From contig NZ_LPZN01000018.1 in the NCBI RefSeq assembly GCF_001646655.1, positions 62,001 to 126,000 on the forward strand: a stretch of DNA of 64,000 bases, written 5' to 3'. The position numbers and the translations under genes are program-made. The notes under the pieces were generated by a model that had not been told where the DNA came from, did no database searches, and saw only the letters and a list, made by a program, of their open reading frames with translations. Each line of letters opens with the position of its first letter. The first letter of the stretch is position 1. Positions 46,672 to 54,212 of this stretch are shown piece after piece. This DNA is from Rhodococcus gordoniae. Its GTDB lineage: Bacteria; Actinomycetota; Actinomycetes; Mycobacteriales; Mycobacteriaceae.

Positions 46672-48795
46672 CTAGTGTCCCAGGCCGACCTTCGCGTGCA
46701 CGCGCTTCATCCACGCCGGTGCCCACCAGTTGGCCTCGCCCATGAGCTTGACCAACGACGGCACGAGCAGCATGCGCACGATCGTCGCATCGATGATCAG
46801 CGCGACGATCATGCCGACGCCGAGGAAGCGCATGATCGACAGACCCGAGATGGTGAAGGCCCCGGTGACCACGATCAGCAGCAGTGCGGCCGCGGTGACG
46901 ACACGTCCGGTGCGGGAAATGCCGTACTCGACGGCCTCGACCGTCGTCGCCCCGGCCGCGCGGGCCTCCATCATGCGCGACATGAGGAACACCTCGTAGT
47001 CGGTCGACAGGCCGAACACCACCGCGAGGATGAGGACGACGAAGGTCGGCTCCATCGCCGAGGGAACGACGTGCAGCCACGAGGCGCCGTGTCCCAGCTG
47101 GAACACCCAGGTCAGGACACCGAAGGTCGCGGCGAGGCTCAATGCCGCCATGAGCACCGCCTTGATCGGCAGCGCCACCGACCCGAAGGCCAGGAACAGC
47201 AACACCAGGGTCGAGAGCACCATGATCGTGATCATCCAGGGAAGCGAATCCGAGACCGCCTGGTTGGCGTCGTCGACGAGGGCCCGGCCGCCGCCGACGA
47301 GCAGATCGGTGCCGTCCGGCACGTCCAGGGCACGCAGTTCGCCGGTGATCTCGCTCGCCCGCGCGGTGCCGTCCACGCCCTGCGCGTAGAGCGCCTGGAG
47401 AACCACCACGTCGGATTCCTGTCCGACGATGACGGTCTGCGAGATGCCGTCCATCTTGGCGATCTCGGTGGACACCGTGCGGACAGCGGTGCTGTCCGGG
47501 GCCTGCCCGTTCTCGCCGCGCAGGACGAGTGTCGCGCCGTTGCCGGTGCTCGGGAACTCGTCGAGCAGGGTCTGGGTGGCCGCCCGGGCCGGGCTGTCCT
47601 CGGGCAGTGCGGTGTACTCGATCTCCCCGAACCGGGCCTCCACCACGGGCGACGCGAGCACGAGCAGACCACCGGTGATCACCACGGCGATCAGGGCGGG
47701 ACGGCGCACGACCTTGCGGACGACCCCACCCCAGAACCGGCGCGCCCGCGCTTCGGCGCGTGTGGAGGTCTCACGGTCCCAGGTCCACGCGTTGATGCGG
47801 TGGCCGAGCATCGTCAGCAGTGCGGGGACGGCGGTCAGCGACAGGACGGCGGCACCGAGGACGGCGGCCATGGCGCCGAGACCGAGCGACCGCAGCACCG
47901 TCTGGGGGAAGACGAGCATGCCCGCGAACGCGCAGACCAGCAGGGCGGCGGAGAACATCACGGTGTGACCGGCGGTGGCCATCGTGCGTTTGACCGCCGA
48001 CGCGACGTCCGAACCGGCCGCGAGTTCCTCGCGGTAGCGGCTGACGATGAACAGGCCGTAGTCGATGGCCAGACCCAGGCCGATCAGCGACGTGATGTTC
48101 AGCGCGTACGACGACACCTCGGTGAAGTTCGACAGCAGGCGCAGAGTGGCGAGGGACGAGAAGATCGCGAGCACGCCCACGAAGACCGGGACCGCAGCGG
48201 CGATGACACCGCCGAAGATGAACACCAGCAGCACCAGCGTGATGGGTACCGCGATGAGTTCGGATCGGACGAGGTCGCTCTCGAGGGTGTCGGTGAACTC
48301 GATCGCGACCACCGTGTTGCCGGCGAACTGCGACTCCACACCGGGGACCTCGAGCAGGTCGAGTGCGTCGGGGAAGGTCGCGGCGGTCAGTCCGGAGTTC
48401 GCGCCGAGCGTGATCGAGGCGCCCACGCTGCGCTGGTCGGTCGACAGCAGCAGCTGGTTCATCGGAGGGGGAGCGGTCCAGTAGGTCCGGATCGACTCGG
48501 CGGGGACCGCGTCCTGGAACCCGGCGAGGGTTCTCTCGATGTCGGGACGGATGTCGTCGATCGTGCGTCCCTCGGGCGCGGTGTACAGCGCGATGATGTC
48601 CGCGGCCTGCGACCCGAAGTTCTCGTAGATGATCTGCTCGACCTCGACGGCCTCGCTGTTCGGGTCGTAGTAGCCCGTGCCGGTCAGCTTGCCGAAGATC
48701 CCGACGCCCCACGCGCCGGCGAAGAGCACGACGAGCAGCACGATCGCCAGTACCCATCGGCTCCTGGTGACGACGATCTCGGCCCAGCGACTCAT
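46672..48795 (-). CDS. MMPL/RND-family transporter
   Basis: 707 residues. Two repeated halves, each with one helix, a large outer domain and five further helices: helices near the N-terminus (VLAIVLLVVLFAGAWGVGI), then LVLLVFIFGGVIAA, SLIGLGLAIDYGLFIVSRY, and in the second half ILAVVFGLSTDYEVFLMSRM. The GLxIDYxLFxxSRxxEE motif and its second copy are the MMPL proton-relay signature. The family exports lipids or small amphiphiles across the inner membrane of mycolata. Smaller than MmpL3 and without its long C-terminal tail. ATG at 48795 with GGGAG six bases before; a GTG two codons upstream is possible. Cargo unknown. Confidence 0.93.
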   Translation of the reverse strand: MSRWAEIVVTRSRWVLAIVLLVVLFAGAWGVGIFGKLTGTGYYDPNSEAVEVEQIIYENFGSQAADIIALYTAPEGRTIDDIRPDIERTLAGFQDAVPAESIRTYWTAPPPMNQLLLSTDQRSVGASITLGANSGLTAATFPDALDLLEVPGVESQFAGNTVVAIEFTDTLESDLVRSELIAVPITLVLLVFIFGGVIAAAVPVFVGVLAIFSSLATLRLLSNFTEVSSYALNITSLIGLGLAIDYGLFIVSRYREELAAGSDVASAVKRTMATAGHTVMFSAALLVCAFAGMLVFPQTVLRSLGLGAMAAVLGAAVLSLTAVPALLTMLGHRINAWTWDRETSTRAEARARRFWGGVVRKVVRRPALIAVVITGGLLVLASPVVEARFGEIEYTALPEDSPARAATQTLLDEFPSTGNGATLVLRGENGQAPDSTAVRTVSTEIAKMDGISQTVIVGQESDVVVLQALYAQGVDGTARASEITGELRALDVPDGTDLLVGGGRALVDDANQAVSDSLPWMITIMVLSTLVLLFLAFGSVALPIKAVLMAALSLAATFGVLTWVFQLGHGASWLHVVPSAMEPTFVVLILAVVFGLSTDYEVFLMSRMMEARAAGATTVEAVEYGISRTGRVVTAAALLLIVVTGAFTISGLSIMRFLGVGMIVALIIDATIVRMLLVPSLVKLMGEANWWAPAWMKRVHAKVGLGH

Positions 48796-49081
48796 GCCCA
48801 CTCCCGGTTCCGCTGACGATTGTGACGATCGGCAACTGTACTGGCGTGGAACGGGCGGGCTTCACCCTGCTCGGCCGGACCGGGGCCGGAGTGCAGGGAA
48901 AGAAGTAGGTGGACCGACGCGCCGGATGCCTCACGGCACGGTGCGCAACGTGGCTCCAGCCGGACGGTATTCCACGAAGGCGGTTTCTCATCGGCTCCGG
49001 GGCGTACGCGACGCGCCGATCCACACTCCTCAACAGGGGTGGACGGGGATCCATTCCCCGCCCTGCCGGACGTGACCGGGT

Positions 49082-50611
49082 TCACCCGCCGTCGTGGGCA
49101 TGGTGGGCCGCGCCGCCCGCCTGCGTCACTTCGTGCACCTCGTCGGCGCCGACCACCACGAACTGTCCCATCATGCCGCTGTCCTCGTGTTCGAGCAGGT
49201 GACAGTGGTACATGTACGGCATCGCCGGATCGGTGTGGCTACCGAACGGAACGAGCAGTCGCACCGTCGCCGCAGGCGGGATGAAGACGGTGTCCTTGCG
49301 CCCCGCCAGGGACGGATGGTCGGGACTCACCCCGGTCATACCGAGGATCTCGAACTGCACGTCGTGGATGTGGAAGTTGTGGATCGTGCCGCTGGCGTTG
49401 GTCACCTCCCACAGTTCGGTGGTGCCGGCGACGACCACCTCGTCGATCCGGCCCATGTCCATCTCGCGATCGTTGATGGTCGTCGACGACGTCAGATCGA
49501 TGCGGCGGGTGTTGCTCGGCTCCCCGAGCTCCGGGAGGGTCGTCAACCTCTCCGGAATCGCGGCCGACGACCCGAGGACGGGTGCTGCCCGCAGTTCGAG
49601 GACATCCATGCGGTCGTCACCACCGGAGAAGCGGTCCTGGAAGAAGCCGGCCTTCAGCTCGGGCGGGGTGCTGCGCAGCACGTGCCTCGAACCTGGCTCC
49701 GGCCGGACGACGATCTCGGCGCGCTCACCCGGCGACAGCTGAAGGCTGCGGACGGCCTGCGGCTCCTCGAGCAGACCACCGTCGCTGCCGACGACGAGGA
49801 ACGGCATCCCGGTGTCGAACGAGAAGTTGTAGACACGTGCGTTCGACGCGTTGAGTACCCGGAGCCGGACCGTCTCGGTGCCGACGTCCAGGAAGGGGCG
49901 CGGTGTGCCGTTGACGAGGATCTCGTCGCCGAGCGTCCCGACGTCGGCGAAGATCGCGTTGCTGTCGTCGAGCTGGTCGCCCTCGAACTTCCGGTCCTGG
50001 ACGACGAGGGGGATGTCGTCGACCCCGTAGTCGTGGGGGAGCGGCGACGTGCCGGGCTCGTCGATCAGGAACATGCCCGCGACACCCCGGTACACGTGCG
50101 CGGCGGTGGAACCGTGCAGGTGCGGGTGGTACCAGAGTGTCGCGGCCGGTTGATCGACGGTCCAGTACGGCGACCATGTCGTTCCCGGCTCGATCGGCTG
50201 GTGCGGTCCGCCGTCCATCGCCGCGGGCAGGTGCATGCCGTGCCAGTGCATCGTGCTCGTCTCGCCGAGTTCGTTCGTGACGTTCACGCGCACGTTCTCA
50301 CCGCGCACGGCGCGGAGGGTGGGCCCGAGATAGCTGCCGTTCACTCCCCACGTCCGGGTGTCGGGACCGTGCCCGAGGTCGGTCGTGCCGCGCTGCATGG
50401 TCAGGTCGAACACGCGCGTGCCGTCGGCGTCGACGGTGCCCGACTCGACGGGAGGGATGCGCAGGGCGGTGTCGAACTCGACGCCTCCGGTGGTGTCGAG
50501 CGCACGCGTGGTCCACGCGTGGACGGCCAGGCCGCCGATGATCGCCACGAACGCGATGAAGAGCACGAAGGGTATGGCGAGCAGACGCACCAGGATTTTC
50601 ACGCCACCCAT
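49082..50611 (-). CDS. Multicopper oxidase
   Basis: 509 residues from the ATG at 50611, behind GGGAGAA. The N-terminal hydrophobic helix (about 8-32, LLAIPFVLFIAFVAIIGGLAV) is a signal anchor, so the enzyme faces outside. Copper ligands are complete: HWHG, WYHPHLHG, HNFHIHD and YHCHLLEHEDSGMM, the last giving the type 1 Cys-His-Met set. Three cupredoxin domains. The Met-poor sequence and length resemble CueO/FtsP-type oxidases. Possible roles are copper tolerance or phenol and metal oxidation. It may belong with the ECF sigma gene upstream (74-base gap) but has its own ribosome-binding site. The C-terminal tail is His-rich. Confidence 0.93.
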   Translation of the reverse strand: MGGVKILVRLLAIPFVLFIAFVAIIGGLAVHAWTTRALDTTGGVEFDTALRIPPVESGTVDADGTRVFDLTMQRGTTDLGHGPDTRTWGVNGSYLGPTLRAVRGENVRVNVTNELGETSTMHWHGMHLPAAMDGGPHQPIEPGTTWSPYWTVDQPAATLWYHPHLHGSTAAHVYRGVAGMFLIDEPGTSPLPHDYGVDDIPLVVQDRKFEGDQLDDSNAIFADVGTLGDEILVNGTPRPFLDVGTETVRLRVLNASNARVYNFSFDTGMPFLVVGSDGGLLEEPQAVRSLQLSPGERAEIVVRPEPGSRHVLRSTPPELKAGFFQDRFSGGDDRMDVLELRAAPVLGSSAAIPERLTTLPELGEPSNTRRIDLTSSTTINDREMDMGRIDEVVVAGTTELWEVTNASGTIHNFHIHDVQFEILGMTGVSPDHPSLAGRKDTVFIPPAATVRLLVPFGSHTDPAMPYMYHCHLLEHEDSGMMGQFVVVGADEVHEVTQAGGAAHHAHDGG

Positions 50612-50685
50612 GCTCGTTCTCCCACACTGCCGGCACATCCGGCGTGGCACCGGATTTCGTGGTGGGGGAGAACCCTGACGAAACC

Positions 50686-51825
50686 TCAGGAAACGCTGTG
50701 CAGACGTGCCGCCTGCCGCACGAGATGGTCGCGTTCGGGCACGCTGGTCGCCAGGTGTGCGGCCTCCGCGTAGAGCCGGGCCGCCGTCGCGGTGTCGCCG
50801 GCGCGTTCGTGGAGATACGCCGCGGCCGCCGTGTACCGGGGCAGGGTGGGGTCGAGCTCGGCCATTGCTGCGAGACCGGCGTGGGGTCCGTCGGCCTCAC
50901 CGACCGCGACGGCACGGTTGAGGCGGGCCACCGGGTTGTCGGTGAACCGCAGGAGCTCGTCGTACCACTCGACGATCTGCACCCAGTCGGTCTCCTCCGC
51001 GGTACGCGCGTCGGCATGCAGGGCGGCGACGGCGGCCTGCGCCTGGAACTCGCCGAGCCGGTCGCGGGCGAGCGCGGCCTGCAGGATGTCCACGCCCTCC
51101 GAGATCATGCGCGTGTCCCACAGGCTGCGGTCCTGTTCGGCGAGGGGAACGAGACTGCCCTCCGGCCGGATGCGCGCTGCTCGCCGGGCGTGATGGAGCA
51201 GCATCAGCGCGAGCAGACCCGACACCTCGGGGTGGTCGATCACCGCTGCCAGCCGGCGCGTGAGCCGGACGGCCTCGGTGGCCAGGTCGACGTCACCCGA
51301 ATAGCCCTCGTTGAACACGAGATAGAGCACCCGCAGCACCGTCGCGACATCGCCCGGCCGATCCAGCCGGACGTCCGCGATCGTGCGCTTGGCCCGGCTG
51401 ATGCGTTGGGCCATCGTCGCTTCCGGAACGAGATAGGCCTGTGCGATCTGCCGGGTCGTCAACCCGCCGACGGCACGCAGGGTCAGCGCGACCGCCGACC
51501 CGGGCGTGAGCGACGGGTGGGCACACAGGAAGTACAACGCGAGCGTGTCGTCCACCGGTGTGCCCGGACCGGGCCTGGGCTCGGCGTCGACGAGGATCTC
51601 GCGGCGTCGACGGGACGCGTCGGCGCGCACGGTGTCGAGGAATCTGCGCCACGCCACCGCGACCAGCCAGCCCTTCGGGTCGCGCGGCGGATCCTCCGGC
51701 CACACCCGCAGGGCTTCGACGAGCGCGTCCTGCACGGCATCCTCGGCCGACGCGAAATCCGCTCCGCGGCGGACGAGGATGCCGATCACCGTGGGGACGA
51801 GCGTGCGCAGCAACGCCTCGTCCAT
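50686..51825 (-). CDS. ECF42-type RNA polymerase sigma factor
   Basis: 379 residues, about twice a normal ECF factor. Region 2 (ASAEDAVQDALVEALRVWP) and region 4 (LRAVGGLTTRQIAQAYLVPEATMAQRISRAKRTI) occupy the first 180. The remaining 200 residues are a helical TPR-like domain (DWVQIVEWYDELLRFTDNPVARLNRAVAV). This layout and the DGPF-protein gene three bases upstream define group ECF42, which has no anti-sigma factor; the C-terminal domain and the DGPF protein are thought to control it. ATG start. Confidence 0.92.
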   Translation of the reverse strand: MDEALLRTLVPTVIGILVRRGADFASAEDAVQDALVEALRVWPEDPPRDPKGWLVAVAWRRFLDTVRADASRRRREILVDAEPRPGPGTPVDDTLALYFLCAHPSLTPGSAVALTLRAVGGLTTRQIAQAYLVPEATMAQRISRAKRTIADVRLDRPGDVATVLRVLYLVFNEGYSGDVDLATEAVRLTRRLAAVIDHPEVSGLLALMLLHHARRAARIRPEGSLVPLAEQDRSLWDTRMISEGVDILQAALARDRLGEFQAQAAVAALHADARTAEETDWVQIVEWYDELLRFTDNPVARLNRAVAVGEADGPHAGLAAMAELDPTLPRYTAAAAYLHERAGDTATAARLYAEAAHLATSVPERDHLVRQAARLHSVS

Positions 51826-51828
51826 ATC

Positions 51829-52236
51829 TCACTCCGTGACGGTCGGCGGTTCGGACATGAACGGTCGCACCTCGAGCCATTCGTGGATCGGCTTCCCGCC
51901 GGCTCCCGGCGCGGCCGACAGTTCGCCGGCCAGTTCCAGTGCCCGGTCGTAGCTGTCGACGTCGATCACCATCCACCCGGCGATGAGATCCTTCGTCTCC
52001 GGGAACGGCCCGTCGGTGGCCGGGGGACGCCCCTCGCCGTCGTAGCGGACGAAGGTGCCCTCCGGGGAGAGCGCCTGCGCGTCGACGAACTCGCCGGTGC
52101 TCTCGAGACGGGCGGCGAAATCCTGCATGTACCGGATGTGGGCCGACACCTCGTCCGGCTCCCACTGATCCATGGGGACGTCGTTCACCGCTGCCGGGGC
52201 GCCGCGGTAATGCTTGAGCAGCAGGTACTTGGCCAT
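51829..52236 (-). CDS. YCII-related DGPF-domain protein
   Basis: 135 residues from the ATG at 52236, behind GGAGGA; the frame is open upstream without similarity. Ferredoxin-like YCII fold with the signature YDGEGRPPATDGPFPETKD, then LIAGWMVIDVDSYDRALELA. DGPF proteins accompany ECF42 sigma factors, and this gene ends three bases before one. Their biochemical role is unresolved; a small-molecule sensor or enzyme is possible. Divergent from the 2-hydroxyacid dehydrogenase. Confidence 0.92.
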   Translation of the reverse strand: MAKYLLLKHYRGAPAAVNDVPMDQWEPDEVSAHIRYMQDFAARLESTGEFVDAQALSPEGTFVRYDGEGRPPATDGPFPETKDLIAGWMVIDVDSYDRALELAGELSAAPGAGGKPIHEWLEVRPFMSEPPTVTE

Positions 52237-52336
52237 GATGTTCTCCTCCGTGCGGTACGGCCCATTGTGGCCGCGTTCATGGAGGAGACGGAGCCGCTTC
52301 CGGATTCTCGACATCCCTCCGCGAACGATTCGAGGT

Positions 52337-52342
52337 TAGGGT
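52337..52342 (+). promoter_or_regulatory. -10-like element for leaderless 2-hydroxyacid dehydrogenase transcript
   Basis: TAGGGT ends six bases before the ATG at 52349. No Shine-Dalgarno sequence is present. Confidence 0.45.
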
Positions 52343-52348
52343 CGCGGC

Positions 52349-53254
52349 ATGCGTATTCATCTCGGACCGGGCCACGACGAACACCTCGCCGCCGCGATCG
52401 TCTCCGGCGGTGGAACCCTCTCCGAACTGGACGAGGCCGATGCCCTGGTGTGGGACGGCAGCGCCGAGGAGTTCCCGGATCTGCCCGACCGGGTGCGCTG
52501 GGTGCAGCTCACCTACGCGGGTATCGAACCGTTCTTCCGGGCGGGCGTGATCGACGACCGGCGGCTGTGGGCGAATGCGTCCGGTGTGTACGCCGACAAC
52601 GTGGCCGAGTACGCGGTGGGAGCGCTGCTCGTGGGGTTGCGGCAGTTCCACGCCTCGGTTGCCGCGAAGCGGTGGACCAAGGACGTTCTCGACCCGCGGG
52701 TGCGGACCCTCCACGGCTCGACCGTGGCCATCGTCGGATGCGGCGGTATCGGCCGGGCGATGATCCCGCGCCTGCATGCCCTCGGCGCGTCCGTCGTCGC
52801 GGTCAATCGTTCGGGCCGTCCCGTCGACGGCGCGAAGGTCACGCTGCCGGCCGACCGCACGTCGGAGGTGTGGTCGATGGCCGATCACTTCGTCGTCGCC
52901 GCACCCGCGACCGCCGAGACCGATCATCTCGTCGACGCCGCCGCGCTCGCGGCGATGCCCGGGTCGGCGTGGCTCGTGAACGTCGCGCGGGGCAACCTCG
53001 TCGACACCGACGCGCTGGTGAAGGCGCTCGGGGACGGTGCGATCGCCGGGGCGGTCCTCGACGTGACCGATCCCGAACCGTTGCCCGACGGTCATCCGCT
53101 GTGGGATCTCGACAACGCCGTGATCACACCGCACATCGCCAATACGCGCAGCCGGCTGACGCAGACGTTCGCGCCGACCCTCGAGGAGAACGTGCGCCGG
53201 TTCGCCGCGGGTGAGGAGTTGATCGCCCGGGTCGATCCGAACGCGGGTTACTGA
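52349..53254 (+). CDS. D-isomer-specific 2-hydroxyacid dehydrogenase
   Basis: 301 residues. NAD-binding VAIVGCGGIGRAMIPRL; catalytic Arg in LVNVARGNLVD, Glu in DVTDPEPLP and His in TPHIANT. Short N-terminal substrate domain, as in the glyoxylate/hydroxypyruvate reductase-like group. Overall similar to Rv-type SerA-related proteins of unknown substrate. ATG start, leaderless-type promoter. It ends tail to tail with the ArsR gene: the two stop codons' ends overlap slightly (53248-53254). Confidence 0.9.
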   Translation: MRIHLGPGHDEHLAAAIVSGGGTLSELDEADALVWDGSAEEFPDLPDRVRWVQLTYAGIEPFFRAGVIDDRRLWANASGVYADNVAEYAVGALLVGLRQFHASVAAKRWTKDVLDPRVRTLHGSTVAIVGCGGIGRAMIPRLHALGASVVAVNRSGRPVDGAKVTLPADRTSEVWSMADHFVVAAPATAETDHLVDAAALAAMPGSAWLVNVARGNLVDTDALVKALGDGAIAGAVLDVTDPEPLPDGHPLWDLDNAVITPHIANTRSRLTQTFAPTLEENVRRFAAGEELIARVDPNAGY

Positions 53255-53580
53255 GGCCGTTCGGCCGCCTTCTTGATCGCGGACAGGCGGCGGTCCCAGC
53301 CTGCCCCCACGGCGTCGATCGCACGCCCGACCGCGCTCAGCCGCGATCCGACGGCGGAGAAGCGGATCTCCCGTCCGGCGCGCTCGGAGGTCACGAGACC
53401 GCACCGTTCGAGCACCGCCAGATGCTTGGCGATGGCCTGACGGGAGACCGTGAACTCGGCCGCGAGCCCGGACGCCGACGCCGGGGATCGGCCCAGTCGC
53501 TGCAGGATGCGCCACCGGGTGTCGTCGGCCAGGGCCGCGAAGACGGGATGCAGGTCGGCGGAGAACTCAGCGTCGGGCAA
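53248..53580 (-). CDS. ArsR-family transcriptional repressor
   Basis: 110 residues, TTG start with GGAAG in front. Winged helix: HPVFAALADDTRWRILQRLG, SASGLAAEFTVSRQAIAKHLAVLERCGLV, then ERAGREIRFS. No metal-binding Cys pair in the recognition helix, so it belongs to the ArsR subgroup paired with SRPBCC/AHSA1 proteins. It overlaps the SRPBCC gene by 14 bases in the same operon. It probably binds the two TGCAAC-N6-GTTGCA palindromes upstream of that operon. Confidence 0.9.
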   Translation of the reverse strand: MPDAEFSADLHPVFAALADDTRWRILQRLGRSPASASGLAAEFTVSRQAIAKHLAVLERCGLVTSERAGREIRFSAVGSRLSAVGRAIDAVGAGWDRRLSAIKKAAERPQ

Positions 53581-54025
53581 CGCTTCCGTCCTTCTCGAGA
53601 TGGTGCTTGGCGATCTCCAGTTCGGTGGTCCAGCCCCGGGAGTTCTCCTCGAAGCGGGTGCGGCGTTCGTTCGCGTCGCCGGGCAGGGAGTCGAATCCGG
53701 TTTCCGTGACGCGTAATTCGGTCGTGTCGGTGTCGAGGGCGGTGAGCCGGAACTCGACGAGGGTCGACGGGCTGTCGGGATCGGTGTGGTCGGCGAGCCA
53801 GCGGAAGGCCGCGTAGTGCGGTTCGTCGAGGGTCACGGTGCGGAAGACGAAGGCGCCGTGGACCGGATCGTGCACGGTGGTGAGATCTCCGTCGTGTTCG
53901 AGGCGGTGCTCGGTCCACTCGTTGTCGTTGATGTACCAGCCGGGTTCGGCCACGAGTGTCCACACCCGGTCCACGGGGGCGTCGATGGTGATGTCGCGTT
54001 CGATGCGGTCGAGTTCGTCGGTCAT
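53567..54025 (-). CDS. SRPBCC (AHSA1-like) domain protein
   Basis: 152 residues from the ATG at 54025, with GGAGG ideally spaced. START/SRPBCC fold: ERDITIDAPVDRVWTLVAEPG at the start, then EHRLEHDGDLTTVHDP and RFEENSRGWTTELEIAKHHL at the end. The fold forms a hydrophobic cavity for a lipid or aromatic ligand. Together with its ArsR partner it forms a two-gene, self-regulated module. The ligand is unknown. Confidence 0.9.
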   Translation of the reverse strand: MTDELDRIERDITIDAPVDRVWTLVAEPGWYINDNEWTEHRLEHDGDLTTVHDPVHGAFVFRTVTLDEPHYAAFRWLADHTDPDSPSTLVEFRLTALDTDTTELRVTETGFDSLPGDANERRTRFEENSRGWTTELEIAKHHLEKDGSVARR

Positions 54026-54046
54026 GATTGCCTCCTTCGATGGGAA

Positions 54047-54064
54047 TGCAACTCCAGGGTTGCA
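54047..54064. promoter_or_regulatory. Operator palindrome 1 (TGCAAC-N6-GTTGCA)
   Basis: A perfect 6-6-6 palindrome 22 bases upstream of the SRPBCC start, probably the binding site of the ArsR protein encoded in the same operon. Confidence 0.65.
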
Positions 54065-54079
54065 CTTGCTGGCCCATGA

Positions 54080-54097
54080 TGCAACCCCCTGGTTGCA
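54080..54097. promoter_or_regulatory. Operator palindrome 2 (TGCAAC-N6-GTTGCA)
   Basis: Same arms and spacing as operator 1 and exactly 33 bases away, about three helical turns, so two dimers would bind on the same DNA face. Confidence 0.65.
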
Positions 54098-54105
54098 GTC
54101 GATCG

Positions 54106-54151
54106 TGCAGTTCTCGTCGCCGACTCCCGGTGTGACGCGACGAGAACTGCA
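54106..54151. repeat. 15-bp perfect inverted repeat next to the dnaE2 SOS box
   Basis: Arms at 54106-54120 and 54137-54151 (TGCAGTTCTCGTCGC and its complement) enclose 16 bases. It lies between the SRPBCC operators and the dnaE2 SOS box. As DNA it may be an operator; as RNA it would be a stable hairpin. Confidence 0.7.
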
Positions 54152-54169
54152 TGTGTTCGAGCATCGTGT

Positions 54170-54185
54170 TCGAACGCATGTGCGA
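54170..54185 (+). promoter_or_regulatory. LexA SOS box of dnaE2
   Basis: TCGAAC-GCAT-GTGCGA, one base from the consensus TCGAAC-N4-GTTCGA. It overlaps a -10-like GATACT (54184-54189) and lies 28 bases before the dnaE2 start. Further GTTCGA half-sites sit just upstream (from 54155). Confidence 0.85.
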
Positions 54186-54212
54186 TACTGAACCGGTCGA
54201 GGAGGTGTCGGA

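Noticed and set aside
46675-48816. 713-codon open frame on the plus strand
   Set aside because: Antisense shadow of the MMPL transporter, with a low-complexity Arg/Gly/His/Asp composition.
48796-49081. Small gene or tRNA in the gap before the MMPL gene
   Set aside because: No tRNA cloverleaf or T-loop sequence; open frames there are Arg/Pro-rich shadows. Only a direct repeat TGACGAT (about 48,812-48,830) near the MMPL start was seen.
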